Assembly (NCBI GenBank): GCA_014773175.1
Contig: VXCM01000943.1
Coordinates: 310,001 to 374,000 of the forward strand
Direction of reading: 5' to 3'
DNA length: 64,000 bases
DNA from: Lucifuga dentata
Taxonomy: Eukaryota; Chordata; Actinopteri; Ophidiiformes; Bythitidae
Shown piece after piece: positions 26,267 through 39,300 of this stretch; within the stretch, counting starts at the first letter, position 1; each line of letters starts with the position of its first letter. A model generated the notes under the pieces. That model made no database searches. It was not told where the DNA came from and worked only from the letters and a program-made list of their open reading frames with translations. A program made the position numbers and the translations under genes.

Positions 26267-29072
26267 CTACTTGAAGATAAACTAACAGGCTACAACTTTT
26301 TCCATTTATAAAAGAGTGACTTTAGGGAGAGAGCAAATTTCTAAAAAAATAAATAAATAAATAAATAAAATCAAAAATCTTGGGGACGAAGTGATGAATA
26401 TGTCATTGTTCCTGAGATTTTAAGTTTTCTTAAGATGAAGTTTTTGGAAATGAATAAGGATACGAAGAGGAAAGAGGAAGTCCTCTAAACACTTCCTGGC
26501 CTTCATGTACTTGATTAGGACTCGCTGGTTGTAGTAAATTAAATGTACTTCATAAATAAAACAATAACAAGCAGCTAGCAGTATATCTACAGTGCATCAC
26601 TTTATAAACTTGTTAAACGATAACGTAGGTTATTTGTATGGGTTTATGTGTATTGTTTAAATTAACAAATCGCCACCGTCTGGGAACCTTTAGCTTATTT
26701 TAGCACAATGCGGGACAAACCATCCTTTATATTCAGAAGGACAGATGCGACAGCAATACCAGAGCTCCAACCGCCACGCCACCTTGCTAACCTACATAGC
26801 ACCTACAGCTGATAATTATGAGAAAACGAGGAAAAGTGGAAAATAAAGTGAATAAAAGAAAGATATAAACCTGGTGCAATGCATAGCTGAGCAGCACTAT
26901 GGCGTAGTAGTAAATGGGGAACCCCCCCTCTTGTTTTACACTGGGGGTCCACCATACCAGAAGAGCGTACTCCAGCCCGATGAGCAACCTGCAACCACAG
27001 AACAGCAAGTTAGCTTTCAGTTCATTAAAGATGAGTGTGAGACTATAAAAAAAAAAAAAGATATAAATAGGTTTTTATGTACAAGTCTGTGCCTGTGTGT
27101 GCCTCTGTGTGAGTGTGTGTGTGTGTGTTATAACCTAAAAGGGAAGGCCTTGTAGAAGACATCCAGTGGTCTGGGCCCTGCTGTGTATTTGCTGATGATC
27201 ACAGGCAGGAGGATCTGCAGAGGCACCATGGGAACTGCCAACAGTGCCAGCTGCTCCTTAGGAACACCAGCCTCCACCAGCTTCAGACCTGTCACCGCAT
27301 CCGCTGCCGAGAAGCCAATCTGCAACACATCCACAAAGACAGCATAAGGTGAAATTGAAGTTTATAAAGTACATAAATGTTACACAGCAAACTTGCAAAG
27401 AATGTATGTAGATTAGTTTTGAACATTTTAACTTAGGATCTACAGTTCAAACTGTGTTGAGTTTGTGGTTTCATAAATTTCTCCTCCAAAAACGATTTAA
27501 TATGGTCATGGTGAAACGGTAAAAAAATAAATAAATAAAAGCAGCAACATCAAAGGTATGTTTTTAAGGTTATCATAATAGCATTTTAATGTAATGAATG
27601 TAATAGTCAGGTACTTTAGCGGTGAGAAGCAGAGCACAAAAGGTGAACACTGTGGGCATCTTGATGATCGAGAACAGTAATTTGTAGGTTTCCATGACAC
27701 CCTGCGTCTCCTCCTGGACTCTTCTCTTTTCTTTTTGCTCATTCTCCCTTTTAAAGATGGCCACCAGCGTTGTGGAAAGCAGGAAAACCATGCCCCAAAG
27801 AAACAAGAAGTCTGCCACAGAGGAAGAGAATGATCAGAAATGAATACAATTTCATTTATGCATCCAATGTGATTTTCTATATTTTTATTTTCTCAATTAT
27901 CAAAAATTGCTGTTCTGTAAAAATTTCAAAAAATGTATTTCTCATTAATCTGGTAGTTTGTGCACAGGACGAAGCTAAAATACCTGACAAGGTGATGATG
28001 CCAGTGTCCTTGGGCTCGGTTCTAAGGTATTTGTTGCAGAAGTCAGCAGATTCCAAAGCCAGGAAGAGCACATTTCCCAGGAAGTAGCCAGCTGTCTGGC
28101 CTACGGAGTTGCATGTGGAAGCGTAGCCAACATTTTCTCTGGATAACATTGTCAAGGCCCAGCCGTCCACAGCTATGTCCTGGGATACAGAGAACAATTA
28201 GAGGATGACAAGAAAAATGAAAAACTGTCCAGAATGTGTGTGTTTGTGTTATAGTGTTTATGCATACCTACCTGTGTGGCTGCCAGAAAGGCCAGCATGA
28301 AGAAGACTGCTGTAAGAGTCAATATGCTCGGCCCTCGTCCCCCTTCACTCTCCAGCAGTGAATTGACTGTTACGGAAAGGGAGAGCATGAAGAGACCCAG
28401 CAGGTACTGAGTGGGCACCAGCCATGACTTTCTATATAGATAAAGTGGGAGGAGGGAAGGGGGGAAGTTATTGAGGGNGCACCAGCCATGACTTTCTATA
28501 TAGATAAAGTGGGAGGAGGGAAGGGGGGAAGTTATTGAGGGTTGAAAGGTAAGAGATGGAAAAGAAAATGGGCAGCAAAGATCAGAATCTCAGTTTTATT
28601 ATCATCCATACAAACTAAAACATTAACGAAAACAACAGGATCAGTCAGTATCCAGGTATCCATCTTACCTTCTTCCAAACTTGGTGAAGTAGAGAGCGTC
28701 CACCAGTGGTGCCCAGAAAAGCTTAAGACTAAATGGCCAGAAGACAAAGCTGAAAAAGGCCTGGTCTTTGTAGCTAACATTCTTACTCTGCAGAATCAGA
28801 GGGATGCTGCCAGCCAGTCCCAGAGGAATCCCCTGAAGTACGTAGAGGAACAGAAGAAGCAAAATATTCCCTAATTCACCATGGATCCCAGGCCGGACTC
28901 TGTAATGCATATTGTCCTCTGAGTCTGACCCTTGGATAAGACCCTCTGCCTCCTCTTCTATTTCTGGTTCAGAGAGGCGAGTCTCTCCCCTCATGTTGTC
29001 AGGTGGGATGGTGACACCCACCAACTTCCTCTGCCGTCCGTTTTTGTGCGTGAACAAATCTGAGTGCTCCAT
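25588..29072 (-). CDS. slc33a1: Acetyl-coenzyme A transporter 1
   Basis: Multi-pass MFS-type transporter that carries acetyl-CoA into the ER/Golgi lumen for acetylation of gangliosides and glycoproteins. Eight minus-strand exons: 28669-29072, 28272-28431, 27984-28179, 27615-27811, 27135-27319, 26871-26988, 25846-26061 and 25588-25755. They total 1644 nt, or 547 aa (human 549). Family blocks seen are YVLQGIPLGLAGSIPL, FWPFSLKLFWAPLVDALY, DIAVDGWALTML, TAKIGFSAADAVTGLKLVE, GGFPIYYYAIVLLSYALHQ and KVSDPLIGGTYMTLLNTV, then a short basic tail. The N-terminus is an acidic cytosolic region of about 70 aa. The start ATG begins MEHSDLF. An assembly duplicate of the exon 2 acceptor side lies at 28479-28541 and is not a real extra exon. 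Confidence 0.97.
28415..28541. repeat. Exact 63-bp duplicate flanking single N (assembly artefact)
   Basis: 28415-28477 and 28479-28541 are identical and separated by one N. Each includes the first 17 nt of slc33a1 exon 2 plus its acceptor. An overlapping-contig join explains this better than a true tandem duplication. Confidence 0.85.
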
Positions 29073-29530
29073 GCTAGAGCAGAAGGCATCAAACCAGCTG
29101 TGCCCTCAGTGAATCTGGAGAGGAAGATGAAACTGACTGAAAGACATCTTTAAATAGGATGCAGCTGAACTCTACAGGTCTCTGTATGTACTATGAATGA
29201 TTTTTTATTTATTTAAAGAGATCAATACCCTTGACACTCAAAAATGTCTTTTTAGTCATAATTACAACCCAAGCAAGGATATGGATGGACAGCTGGTTTA
29301 CAGTAAGAATAACAAATGGAACACAGAATCTACACAAACATTATTAAAAATGTTTGTGTCATGATTTTTCTCATTCTGATCTTGCAGGTGTAAAGAGCCA
29401 AACCTCAAAAAAAGATAATTTTCCACAATAACAAAATTGACATAGATTTCAATTGTTTTGATTCTAGTCATCTGGGGAATCTCAAGTACCACAGTTTGAG
29501 AACCATTGGTTTAGAAAGTTCAGATATTTA

Positions 29531-29562
<32 letters not shown>

Positions 29563-29713
29563 TCCAGATCACCAATGAAATAGGGTGGAGCACTATTTCA
29601 TGGTGGAGGGTGGATGGATGAGTATGAAAGTATAATAAAGTGTGCATCATTGAAATAAAATGCAGATTATATACTGTATCAGTCCAAAATTAACAGCCCA
29701 TCCTACTGGAGGG

Positions 29714-29715
<2 letters not shown>

Positions 29716-29759
<44 letters not shown>
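29716..29759. repeat. (GA)n microsatellite
   Basis: About 22 uninterrupted GA units. Confidence 0.9.
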
Positions 29760-29761
<2 letters not shown>

Positions 29762-29811
29762 TCCATTGTCCTGACAGAAAAATTTATTAGAGATTTGCTG
29801 GTGATTTGCTG

Positions 29812-29862
29812 CACAGAATCACATGAAACCCATAAGTTATGAGGCCCCTTCACAAATCTATG
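29812..29862 (-). repeat. Short dispersed repeat, copy 1
   Basis: On the minus strand this reads CATAGATTTGTGAAGGGGCC and on through CTTATGGGTTTCATGTGATT. The same sequence, about 90% alike, lies at 34561-34611 on the plus strand. The two copies flank the gmps promoter in opposite orientation. Confidence 0.7.
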
Positions 29863-32800
29863 CCACCAATGAAAGGTATGGTCCCTCTGCATCATTCATG
29901 CAGAGAAATAGATCACACACAAACAGACATCTACACAATCAATACGTAAAGAAATGGAACATCGTCACTGCTGAGGTGAAATATGTGGTGGGGAGGTTCT
30001 AGCCACCCACAGGTGGTAAGAGTCCTTAAATACTCCAGTTGGATTCTGTCATTTTAAAAAGCAGGACCACTATTGCTAGTTAACTGCCTGTGTATAGTAA
30101 CACACTGTATAGTAACACACTGTCCACACTCAGTGTTTTACTACCTGACACCATCACTGTCCATCAGAATAACAGCTGTCATATTAGCAGTACTGCTACA
30201 AACTATCTTCAAAAGAAAGTACAACATCCACACTGACAAAACACATAAATGGCGGGAACAATTTTCATTAGGTAAATTGGGGAAAAAATTTGAAGGACAA
30301 GCATAAAATTAAAAATGAAGTGAAATTCCACAAACATGAGTGAAAGCATGCATACCTGGTGATGACAGCAAGATGAGCAGCATGCCAAGCAAGCAAAAAA
30401 AAAAAAAAAAGNAAAAAAAAAAAAAAAACGGATTACAAACCAATGAATCGCGAAACCAATCAAAGCGAGATCAAGTTTATTTTGTGTTTATTCAATCGAG
30501 ATTATGTGGCATTTTATCAAAGCAAGAAAAGCAAGAAAAAGACTACCGTATAGCTTAAGTTAGGTCACATCGGCGATAACAACACAGGATTCAGGAAGTG
30601 CAGCGTGTGCAACGTTTAATTATGTCCGGCCTCTACAGCTGACGTGGACAAAAGCCAACTGCATTTAGTTCCCGTTGAATATGGCAAATATACATTATCT
30701 ACTACCAAGAAAAAACTGTTATAATATAATAATAAATGTAAGTGAGGAGCTGTACAAAAAACACGGCAAAAATGCCACAATTGTTTAAGGTCAACTGTTA
30801 TCCCAGATTTTACCCTTAAACCTGAAGTCACTCCAACTATTCTCACGTTACAGCCATACAGCCCATACGTGTGTGTGGGTGCACGCGCGCACCCACGCAC
30901 ACACACACACACACACGCAGGCACTTACTGTACATGAATGGCTGGTAACAGCCCTGTTGGGCATAATTAGTAGAGGGTGTGTCTTCAGGGACAATAGAAA
31001 TATCGCGCCAATAATTACATCAGTTTTATCTTGCCTTTACAGAATTCAAGTTAAAAAATATTATGAAACTAAGACCGACTGTATACTTTTCTCGACATAT
31101 TCTGTTACATTCACATTCAAACACACAGTATCTAAACCACAAAATAATGCTGTACACTATGCTGGATAGCATTGAGAAATGCAAAGTAGATGACTTTTCA
31201 TAGCAATACATCAAACATTAAGATGCATTAGTAGTGGGAAAAAAAGCTCTTCTTGTGGGATGTTGATTTTTTCTATATTGACCAGACATTATGTGAAGGA
31301 TGCTTCAGTATCCCCCCGTGTTTTGTAGTGATTAATAGGGATTATTACCTGTATAATCATATATTATAAAAGAATATTTTTCCACAAGTGCCAAAGTCTA
31401 ATAAAGTCAGGTCACCTTGAGCTTAAGCCATTGAGATAATTTTCTATTAAAAATCTTAAATAATCATTTCACATTCTTTGTTCATGACAGAGCAATGAGA
31501 CACTGAATAATCTGAATAATAAAAACTGAATACTAATAATTTCCAGGTTATTTTGTTACTCTGAGGAAAGTGTTAAAAACACTATGTAACAATCCCCATC
31601 TGTCAAATCAAAATTAAAAGGGGAAATAATGGAAGTAAAATTTATTTGGCTACACCTTAACTCCTCCTTGAACAGAAGCAGCATTTAAATTGTCTCATCA
31701 ATGAAAGGATGCTTGGGAAGAGTCATGATGCATATATTGCTTTTGAGTGTAGGTAATGAGTAACAGCATGCTCTGCTGTGTGCTTGCTGTGAGTGGCATG
31801 TGAGGCTGCTTATCGTCACAGATGGCATGTGACCACACAGACAAATTTGGGCAGATCAGCATGTGATAACAGGGGCACAGAGAGGCTGCCTTTTGTAATC
31901 ATATGAGAAGGACTTGGAGGCTATATTTTTGTGTTTTAAAATGTCAGTTATGTATTTTCCACAGGATGGTGCCATGTAAGATATTCAGATAGTCCCATCT
32001 AAATATCTTACACCAATCTTTTTTATCAACCCTAAATGATATGACTGCTGCAGTTATGAAGCAAAGTGATGAATCGTTGCATGTTGTTTCATTTGTTTAT
32101 GATGCTTAGAGACTGAAAACAGTTGTTTTTCCACAAGGAAAAAAAAGGTCAGCTAATAAATCAGCTAATTAATAAGAAATTTGTTATTTCTATTCATGAA
32201 TGTGGACTTCCCTCAAAATGATGATCCTAGGTCCAGTACCTTACCCTTTGTAAACAGGAGTTTCTCTGTCACACTTTCATGATTTTTTTTAAGATTGGTA
32301 TCCAGTTAGGCTATATAATCAGGAGTATGTTTTTATTATAGCAGGAAAAATATTTATTGATTAAAGATAACTGAGGACTACAAACTCGTTCAGCACAAGT
32401 GGAATTTGACATCTACTTGACAACTAGGAATTTGTCTTTGCTGTGAGATTTCTCTACAACATCCCATAGATTACATAACTCAATAGAACATTTTGTTTTA
32501 CACCTTTTAGACTTGAGATGTGCATTTGATTCCAGACACTGAGATACAAACATTGATTATTTTTGTGTTTGTCTCTGGTGTTAAACCTGACCCCACATTA
32601 TCCTCAGACAGACAGAGACAGAAAATAGGTTTCCTCTTCCTCTGCAGATTACAGAGTTACAGGATTGCCCAATGATTCACTTCACACCATCTCTCCTGGG
32701 ATCTCTAAGATTATTATCATAATCCCAACCAAGAAAAGAAATGTTCCAAAGTAAAAGCCACTCAAAAGTCACAAATGAATCACCAACACCCTAAATTAGC

Positions 32801-33397
32801 TTATGCAGGGAAAATGCTCTGAATTTGACCCATACATGGATCACATGCAGAGGTGTTAAAGTACAAGTTCTGCTTTTCACATTCTTGCTGCATCTGCCTG
32901 GCATATCCTATTTTAAATGAAGTAAAACAATGGAGAAATTAAAGATTGGTAAAGACCTTCTGAGGTTCCTGGATCCCACTTTGGGAACCACTCACTACAT
33001 GTATCATACATCACCATCTTACATTTTATATAAAATAAAACAGCATCTTCCTTATTTTGACCAGTTCAGTCAAATTAAACGTGCTGCTTAAACCCATGCC
33101 CCTGTGGGCCCCTCTCTCTCCTTCTCTTTCTCTGGATTTTACAAATTTACTTTGCGCTCCACCCATGAAACACAGATACATTTATGCACTGACTGCTCCC
33201 ACTGTGTCAAGTTCTTCCCAAGCGGAGGAGGAAAGACGCTGACAAGCCCGCTCTCCACACCAACCATCCAATCTCCTTTTGAAACAGCAGTCGGCGTGCT
33301 GAGCCAGGAGCTAACCAGCAGCTAGCTGTCTCTCTGTGAGACCTGCTGGGACACCGAGGTGAAGGGGAGAGCTCATTCCTTAACACAGCGGTTCTCC

Positions 33398-36300
33398 ATG
33401 GCTCTGTGCAACGGAGACAGCAAGGTCAGTGAGCAGGCAGTAGCCCCTCTCCGGTACTGGTGTGAGTGTAATCGGTTTGACTTGATGTAAAGAGGCGGAG
33501 TGCTGGTGGTATAGTCCCCGGCCTGTGTGCATTTCTCCGGCGGAAAGTTGGGAGCACATAACGCTACCAGCATTGCCACTGTGGAGGATGAGTACACCGT
33601 GTATGCCTGTTGCAGTGTTCCACTTACATGTTGCTTGTAGAAGCTAACTAGCAAGGCAGAACATTCCGAGCATGGTCACTTATTAAAAGCTTGTTAATGT
33701 TTCGTTACTGGCGTTAGGCACGTTGCTTTGCTCATACGGCGGAACCTCAGTAGCCCCTGCGAGCACCGCGTGGGTTTTAGCTTAGCTCTGCTAACTGAGA
33801 CGTTTGTTCACAGGACGTTCAGCTAACAAGCTAATGCCAATTATTCGTGTTTATACTATCGTGGAGCTAGCATGCTACCTGTTAGCTAGCTCTAGCCGGG
33901 CAGCTACAAATGGTAATGACCTCACTACTAACCCGTAGTCTTCCATTATAGTAGCATTCGCTGTCACTTGGAGAGGTGGCAAAGAGCTGAATTAATTTCA
34001 TTCCTGTTTACTTTCTTTCGGCTGTTGTCACACACTTTGAGTGAACGTTACGCTAAATGACAGCTGGCTAACGTCGTCACTAAGCTAGTCACAACTTGCG
34101 GTTACCGGTCAGACAAGTAAACAGCAGTTACGTTATCGGCGCTTCAGGTAAAGCTTTCATTAAAACTGTTAATAATTTTGTTCGGGGACATACTGCTGTC
34201 TCCTGTGCTGTGATCGATCAGCTTGAATCACGCTGGATTTTACGATAACTGTGTTTAGATGTACTGTAACTAATCAGATGGGTGCCAGGATGCACGATGT
34301 TTTTAGGAAGTGTTTTCTACGAACCACGTGGGATCGTTTCTATACTATATCTACCCCGTTTTGTTATTTATAAAGGCTAACAAGCTGACAGTGTTCTGAG
34401 CTGTCTTTAGGTTTTGCACTGAAATGAAGTGTATAGTATTTATCTCAAACCTGGATAGTAGGATGCAGTGATTTATAGATGCAAGAGAATCACAGATAAG
34501 TGTTTAATGCTGAAGGGGATTGAGGGCAGGCAGGCAGTAGACCATACCTTTTACTAGTGACATAGACTTGTGAAGGGGCCTCATAAACTTATGGGTTTCA
34601 CGTGATTCTGTTGAGGGCTTGAATGATTGCAGCACGTTTCACAAGAGTCACTGTCACTGGACTAGCAGGTCCATAATTATGTTAGGCCTCACTGACTCAC
34701 ATTTTCCATTGGGAGGTCAGAGGTGAACTTGGAGCATATGTGAGCCGAGCAGGAGTCAGTTATTTAATGCAGCCACTCACTCAAACACCACTAATACTGT
34801 TGACATTTGCTGCAATATATAAATTTTTTTGTGCTTGTACACTCTCAGTGGCTCATGTCTCCCCCACAGCTCCACATGAGCACTGCAAGCATTAAAATAA
34901 GCCAGTGTGTATTGTTACGGATGTGTGTGTGTGTTCACAGCTGGAGATCAGCAGCGCAGAGCAGAATGGGTCTTGTGAGGGAGCAGTGGCGATCTTGGAT
35001 GCCGGCGCCCAGTATGGCAAGGTGATTGACAGAAGAGTGCGAGAGCTATGTGTGCGGTCCGAGATCCTCCCCCTGGAGACCCCTGCCTTTGCTCTCAGAG
35101 AACAGGGCTACAGGTGAGACTACAAGTCAGACTAACCCAGGATGTTTTGTTTTCTGCCTCGGAATGTACTATAAAACTATGTTATCAAATATGATTTGCT
35201 ATCCTGCTTAACATATTAGGTTGTTGACCTGAGCATATTGTTGAACTTGTGGATTCTGTGTTTCTGTGTACAAACGCCCATCACTGTTTGCCTAATTACT
35301 GGATTTTGCTTTCTCTCTTTCTTTCTCTATTCCCTTCTCTTTAGGGCGATCATAATTTCAGGAGGCCCTGCATCTGTGTATGCAGAAGATGCCCCCTGGT
35401 TTGACCCGGCCATATTCACTATAGGAAAGCCTGTACTAGGAATCTGCTATGGGATGCAGGTGTGTATGTACAAGCATATACATATATTTCTTTAATCCTC
35501 AAGACCACTGTTCAAACAAGTATTACACAGATTTCACACTCTGTAGCTGCCCAGTGCCGCCACTTTACTCCAGGCTGCTGTTCAGCTCTCCTGGGGCAGA
35601 TGGGACTTCATCACCTTCTTCAAGGGCACTTTGACAGTAGCTGAGGGAGGAGGAGAGAAGCATTATTCATTCACTTTTCCCAGCTGGCCTCTAATTTCAA
35701 ATCAGCAACCAGCCATTCATTAGCCCACTTCTCTAAAACCACAGACAGTTCTAGCATCTCTGCCACCAACCTAAAATGCAGTGTTTGTGTCCATGTGTTA
35801 ACTTTGCTTGTGGTGTGTGTGTTACAGATGATGAATAAAGTTTTTGGTGGCACGGTACACAAAAAGAGTGTAAGGGAAGATGGCGTGTTCAGTATTGGAC
35901 TGGACAACACTTGCTCCCTCTTCAGGTAATATGGCTGTCCGTGTGGAACAAATGAATATTTCGTTCATGTGTTATGATACACAGTGTTTCAGTTTATTAT
36001 CAGCATCTTGGAGCTGGATGCCCTTGTATTTTAACTTAATATTTAGAATTGTTGCTTTGTCCAGAGTACAGACAGAGGAGAAACATATTGGGAGGTTGTG
36101 GAGTTTGCACACTTGGTGCAAGGGTAGCATGGCCCGTGTACACATAGTGCTGAGAGAAAATTCAATAAAGGGCAGATAGTAGTATCATTCTACAAAAAGT
36201 TGTTCACATCATGTTAATCACAATTGCTGCTGTTTGTCCCAGCTTTTCGAACATGAACCAGTCACATATTTCCACTGTTTGCCATACAAATACTGCAGAT

Positions 36301-39300
36301 TCTAAAATAGAAGCCCACAGTCTTTCATTACTGTCTGTCTCTCATACTTAACTCACACACACATCAAAAACAGGAGCTATAAATATGGTGATACCTAATA
36401 GCCAATACACATGTTCCTCTGACTTTTCTGTGGGTTTATTCTATCAGAGGTCTTCAGAAGGAGGAGCAGGTCCTTCTGACCCATGGAGACAGTGTGGACA
36501 AAGTGGCTGATGGCTTCAAAGTGGTGGCCCAATCGGGGAATATCATTGCAGGTGAGTGGTAATGGGGACTGAGACTGTGAACCCTGAAACATAGAATTTA
36601 AAACTAGCTTGTGGCAATAGATATACACATGAACCCTGAAAACAGCTGTATCTTGATTATGTGTTTGACATGGAAAACTCAGACTATACATGTACTGTAT
36701 ATCTAATTATATATGACATCCTCTGAGGAAAAAAAACACTTTGTGGCTTTTTTCCCCGCCTTCCATCATATCCATATTTATCCTCTCCAGGGATTGCTAA
36801 TGAACAGAAGAAGCTGTATGGCACACAGTTCCACCCAGAAGTGGACCTGACGGAGCGAGGCATGGAGATGCTGCGCAATTTCCTGTTTGAGATTGCAGGA
36901 TGCACCAATAACTTCACTGTACAGAACCGCCAGCAGGCCTGCATCAATGAGATCAGAGAAAAAGTGGACAAGTCTAAAGTGTTGGTGAGTAAAAGTGCAA
37001 AAGTTTCAGGAAGATGAGTAATGGAGAGAAGAAAAGTTAATAATATTGTGGGAAAATATCTTCTTCAGTTGGCATATTTTACCCTGTTATTTTGCCCTAG
37101 AATTTTCCAAAGATTAGGCACTCAGCGTAGAAAATCATGGAATTAAAATTCTTCAGTACAGTTGTGGGGAGTTAGGTAGAGTCAATTAAACTCTTAAATT
37201 AAACCATGTTCTGTCTGAAAAGAGGTGGTCTACTCCCCAAGCTCCTACAAACTAGGCTTCACCTCAAGGGAATGTGAAGGGGAACAATACATGAGTGTAG
37301 GAAATGGGTTTCAAAGCACAGGATTTACATTTAAAAGAAAGGAAGCGGTCTGAATTTCATGCTCTTTAAAACTATCTATTTTCCTCTTAATACCTGTCAC
37401 TTTATTTTGACCCCACTATAGTCTGTTGTTTGTGAATTTGTAAAATGAACTACTGAACTACTGGTCTCCACATGACCGTGTTTGTTATTATGTCCTCAGG
37501 TGCTGCTAAGTGGCGGCGTGGACTCAACAGTGTGCACAGCTCTCCTCAATAAAGCTCTTAACCAGGACCAGGTTATAGCAGTTCACATCGATAACGGCTT
37601 CATGAGGAAGAGAGAGAGTCAGAGTGTGGAGGAGGCCCTCACTAAGCTCAATATTAAGCTCAAAGGTAGGGGCAAAGGCAAAAAAAAAAAATAAAGAAAG
37701 AAATGGTAAAGATTTTACATTTTAAAGTCTGAAAAAAATAATTACTGTAACACAAGACCCTTCCCATTCAACAAAATATTGACCAGCCCTTATATAAAGG
37801 CTGAGTATCAATTATTCCATATTGCCATTTGGCTTTCAGAAGAAACATATGATGTCACATAAGAAAACAAGAGCACAGTATACACAGCTGTTTGTTGCTA
37901 GCTGTGCAGCACATACAATTTGGGTCACCATGACTTACAGTAATTCAGTCTTCTGTCTTCTACATCCTGCCCTCTGAAATCCTCTTCTCTCCAGTGGTAA
38001 ATGCAGCACACACCTTCTACAACGGAACAACAACTCTGCCCATCTCTGAAGAGGACAGGACGCCACGGAAGCGCATCAGCAAGACCTTGAACATGACCAC
38101 CAACCCCGAGGAGAAAAGGAAGATCATTGGAGATACCTTTGTGAAGGTGAGTCTGTTTTCTTCTGGACACCTGCCTGTCCAGCTGCTTAAATAAACATAC
38201 GCAATATATCATCATATCTATCTTACTGTCAGTTCAGCTGATAACATGTAATTTCCCTGCTTGGTTTCTTGCCTTTATTTTGAGCTCCGACTTTGAGTGG
38301 GGTCTGACTTTGTGGATTGTGTCACTTGACTTGCCCAGGTGGCGAATGAGGTGATAGGAGAAATGAATCTGAAGTCAGAAGAGGTTTTCTTGGCCCAAGG
38401 TACCTTGAGGCCCGATCTCATTGAGAGCGCCTCTCACCTCGCCAGCGGCAAAGCGGAGGTCATCAAAACACACCACAATGACACCGAGCTCATCCGCAAA
38501 CTCCGAGATGAGGTACTGCAGACACACACACAACGCTCCTCGTATACTATACTTGTTATAATCAATAACCTGGTACTGCTTCTTCAGAGTCTGGATTTAA
38601 GGACCATACTGGTGATTTTTGCATTAAATTGAGCCCATTAAATACAACCTGCATACATGTTAGAATACTGCCAACCATTTTCCAAAACTTTCTGCTGGAC
38701 TGGTAAATATTAGAATTGTTTTTCCTACTTTCCAGACTGCCAAAAATGGCAGTCTGGAAAATAGACTGCTTGGGATATGCAATTTATCAGAAGCAAACAA
38801 GATATGTATTAAATTTGTTGTTGAGGTTAATTAATTTAACCGATCCAACACGGAGCTACGTCTCTGCCAGGGAATACAGTCCCAGGAAAAGACTTCTCTT
38901 ACTGTTAATTTAACTAACTTGTAACGTACTGTGTTACGTACTGTGTTTAATTGTTACACTGTTTTATTGTGGTTATTTAATTCTTTTCTTTTATGTAATC
39001 ATTGTTTTTGTCTGCTTGGTTTTTATATGTTGTGTCTAAATGCGTGATCTGTGCAGCACCTTGTAACTTTTGTTTTAAAAAGGTGCTATATAAATAAAGT
39101 AATTGTTATTATTATTACTGAGAAATGAAAACGACCATTGAATTTTAAGGTGGGTGTATCACCTTAACAGTTAATTTTGAAAAATTAGGGGATTTGGCAA
39201 AATAACACAAAAAACTAAACTCTATGCATATGTAGTGCCAGATCTGATGGATCTTTAAGGATGACAGTAGCACCACAGAAAAATGATGCAACCACCTGTT

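Larger units (their letters stand above)
29073..33397. other. Divergent intergenic region slc33a1/gmps
   Basis: 4.3 kb between two head-to-head genes. It contains a (CA)n run near 29534-29560, (GA)n at 29716-29759, poly(A) around an N at 30412, and (CA)n at 30893-30916. A GC-richer stretch just before the gmps ATG (about 33230-33397) is the likely gmps promoter and 5' UTR. No other gene is recognised. Confidence 0.65.

Noticed and set aside
28479..28541. Apparent second copy of the slc33a1 exon 2 acceptor and exon start
   Set aside because: Identical 63 bp on both sides of one N and no continuation into the exon; an assembly overlap.
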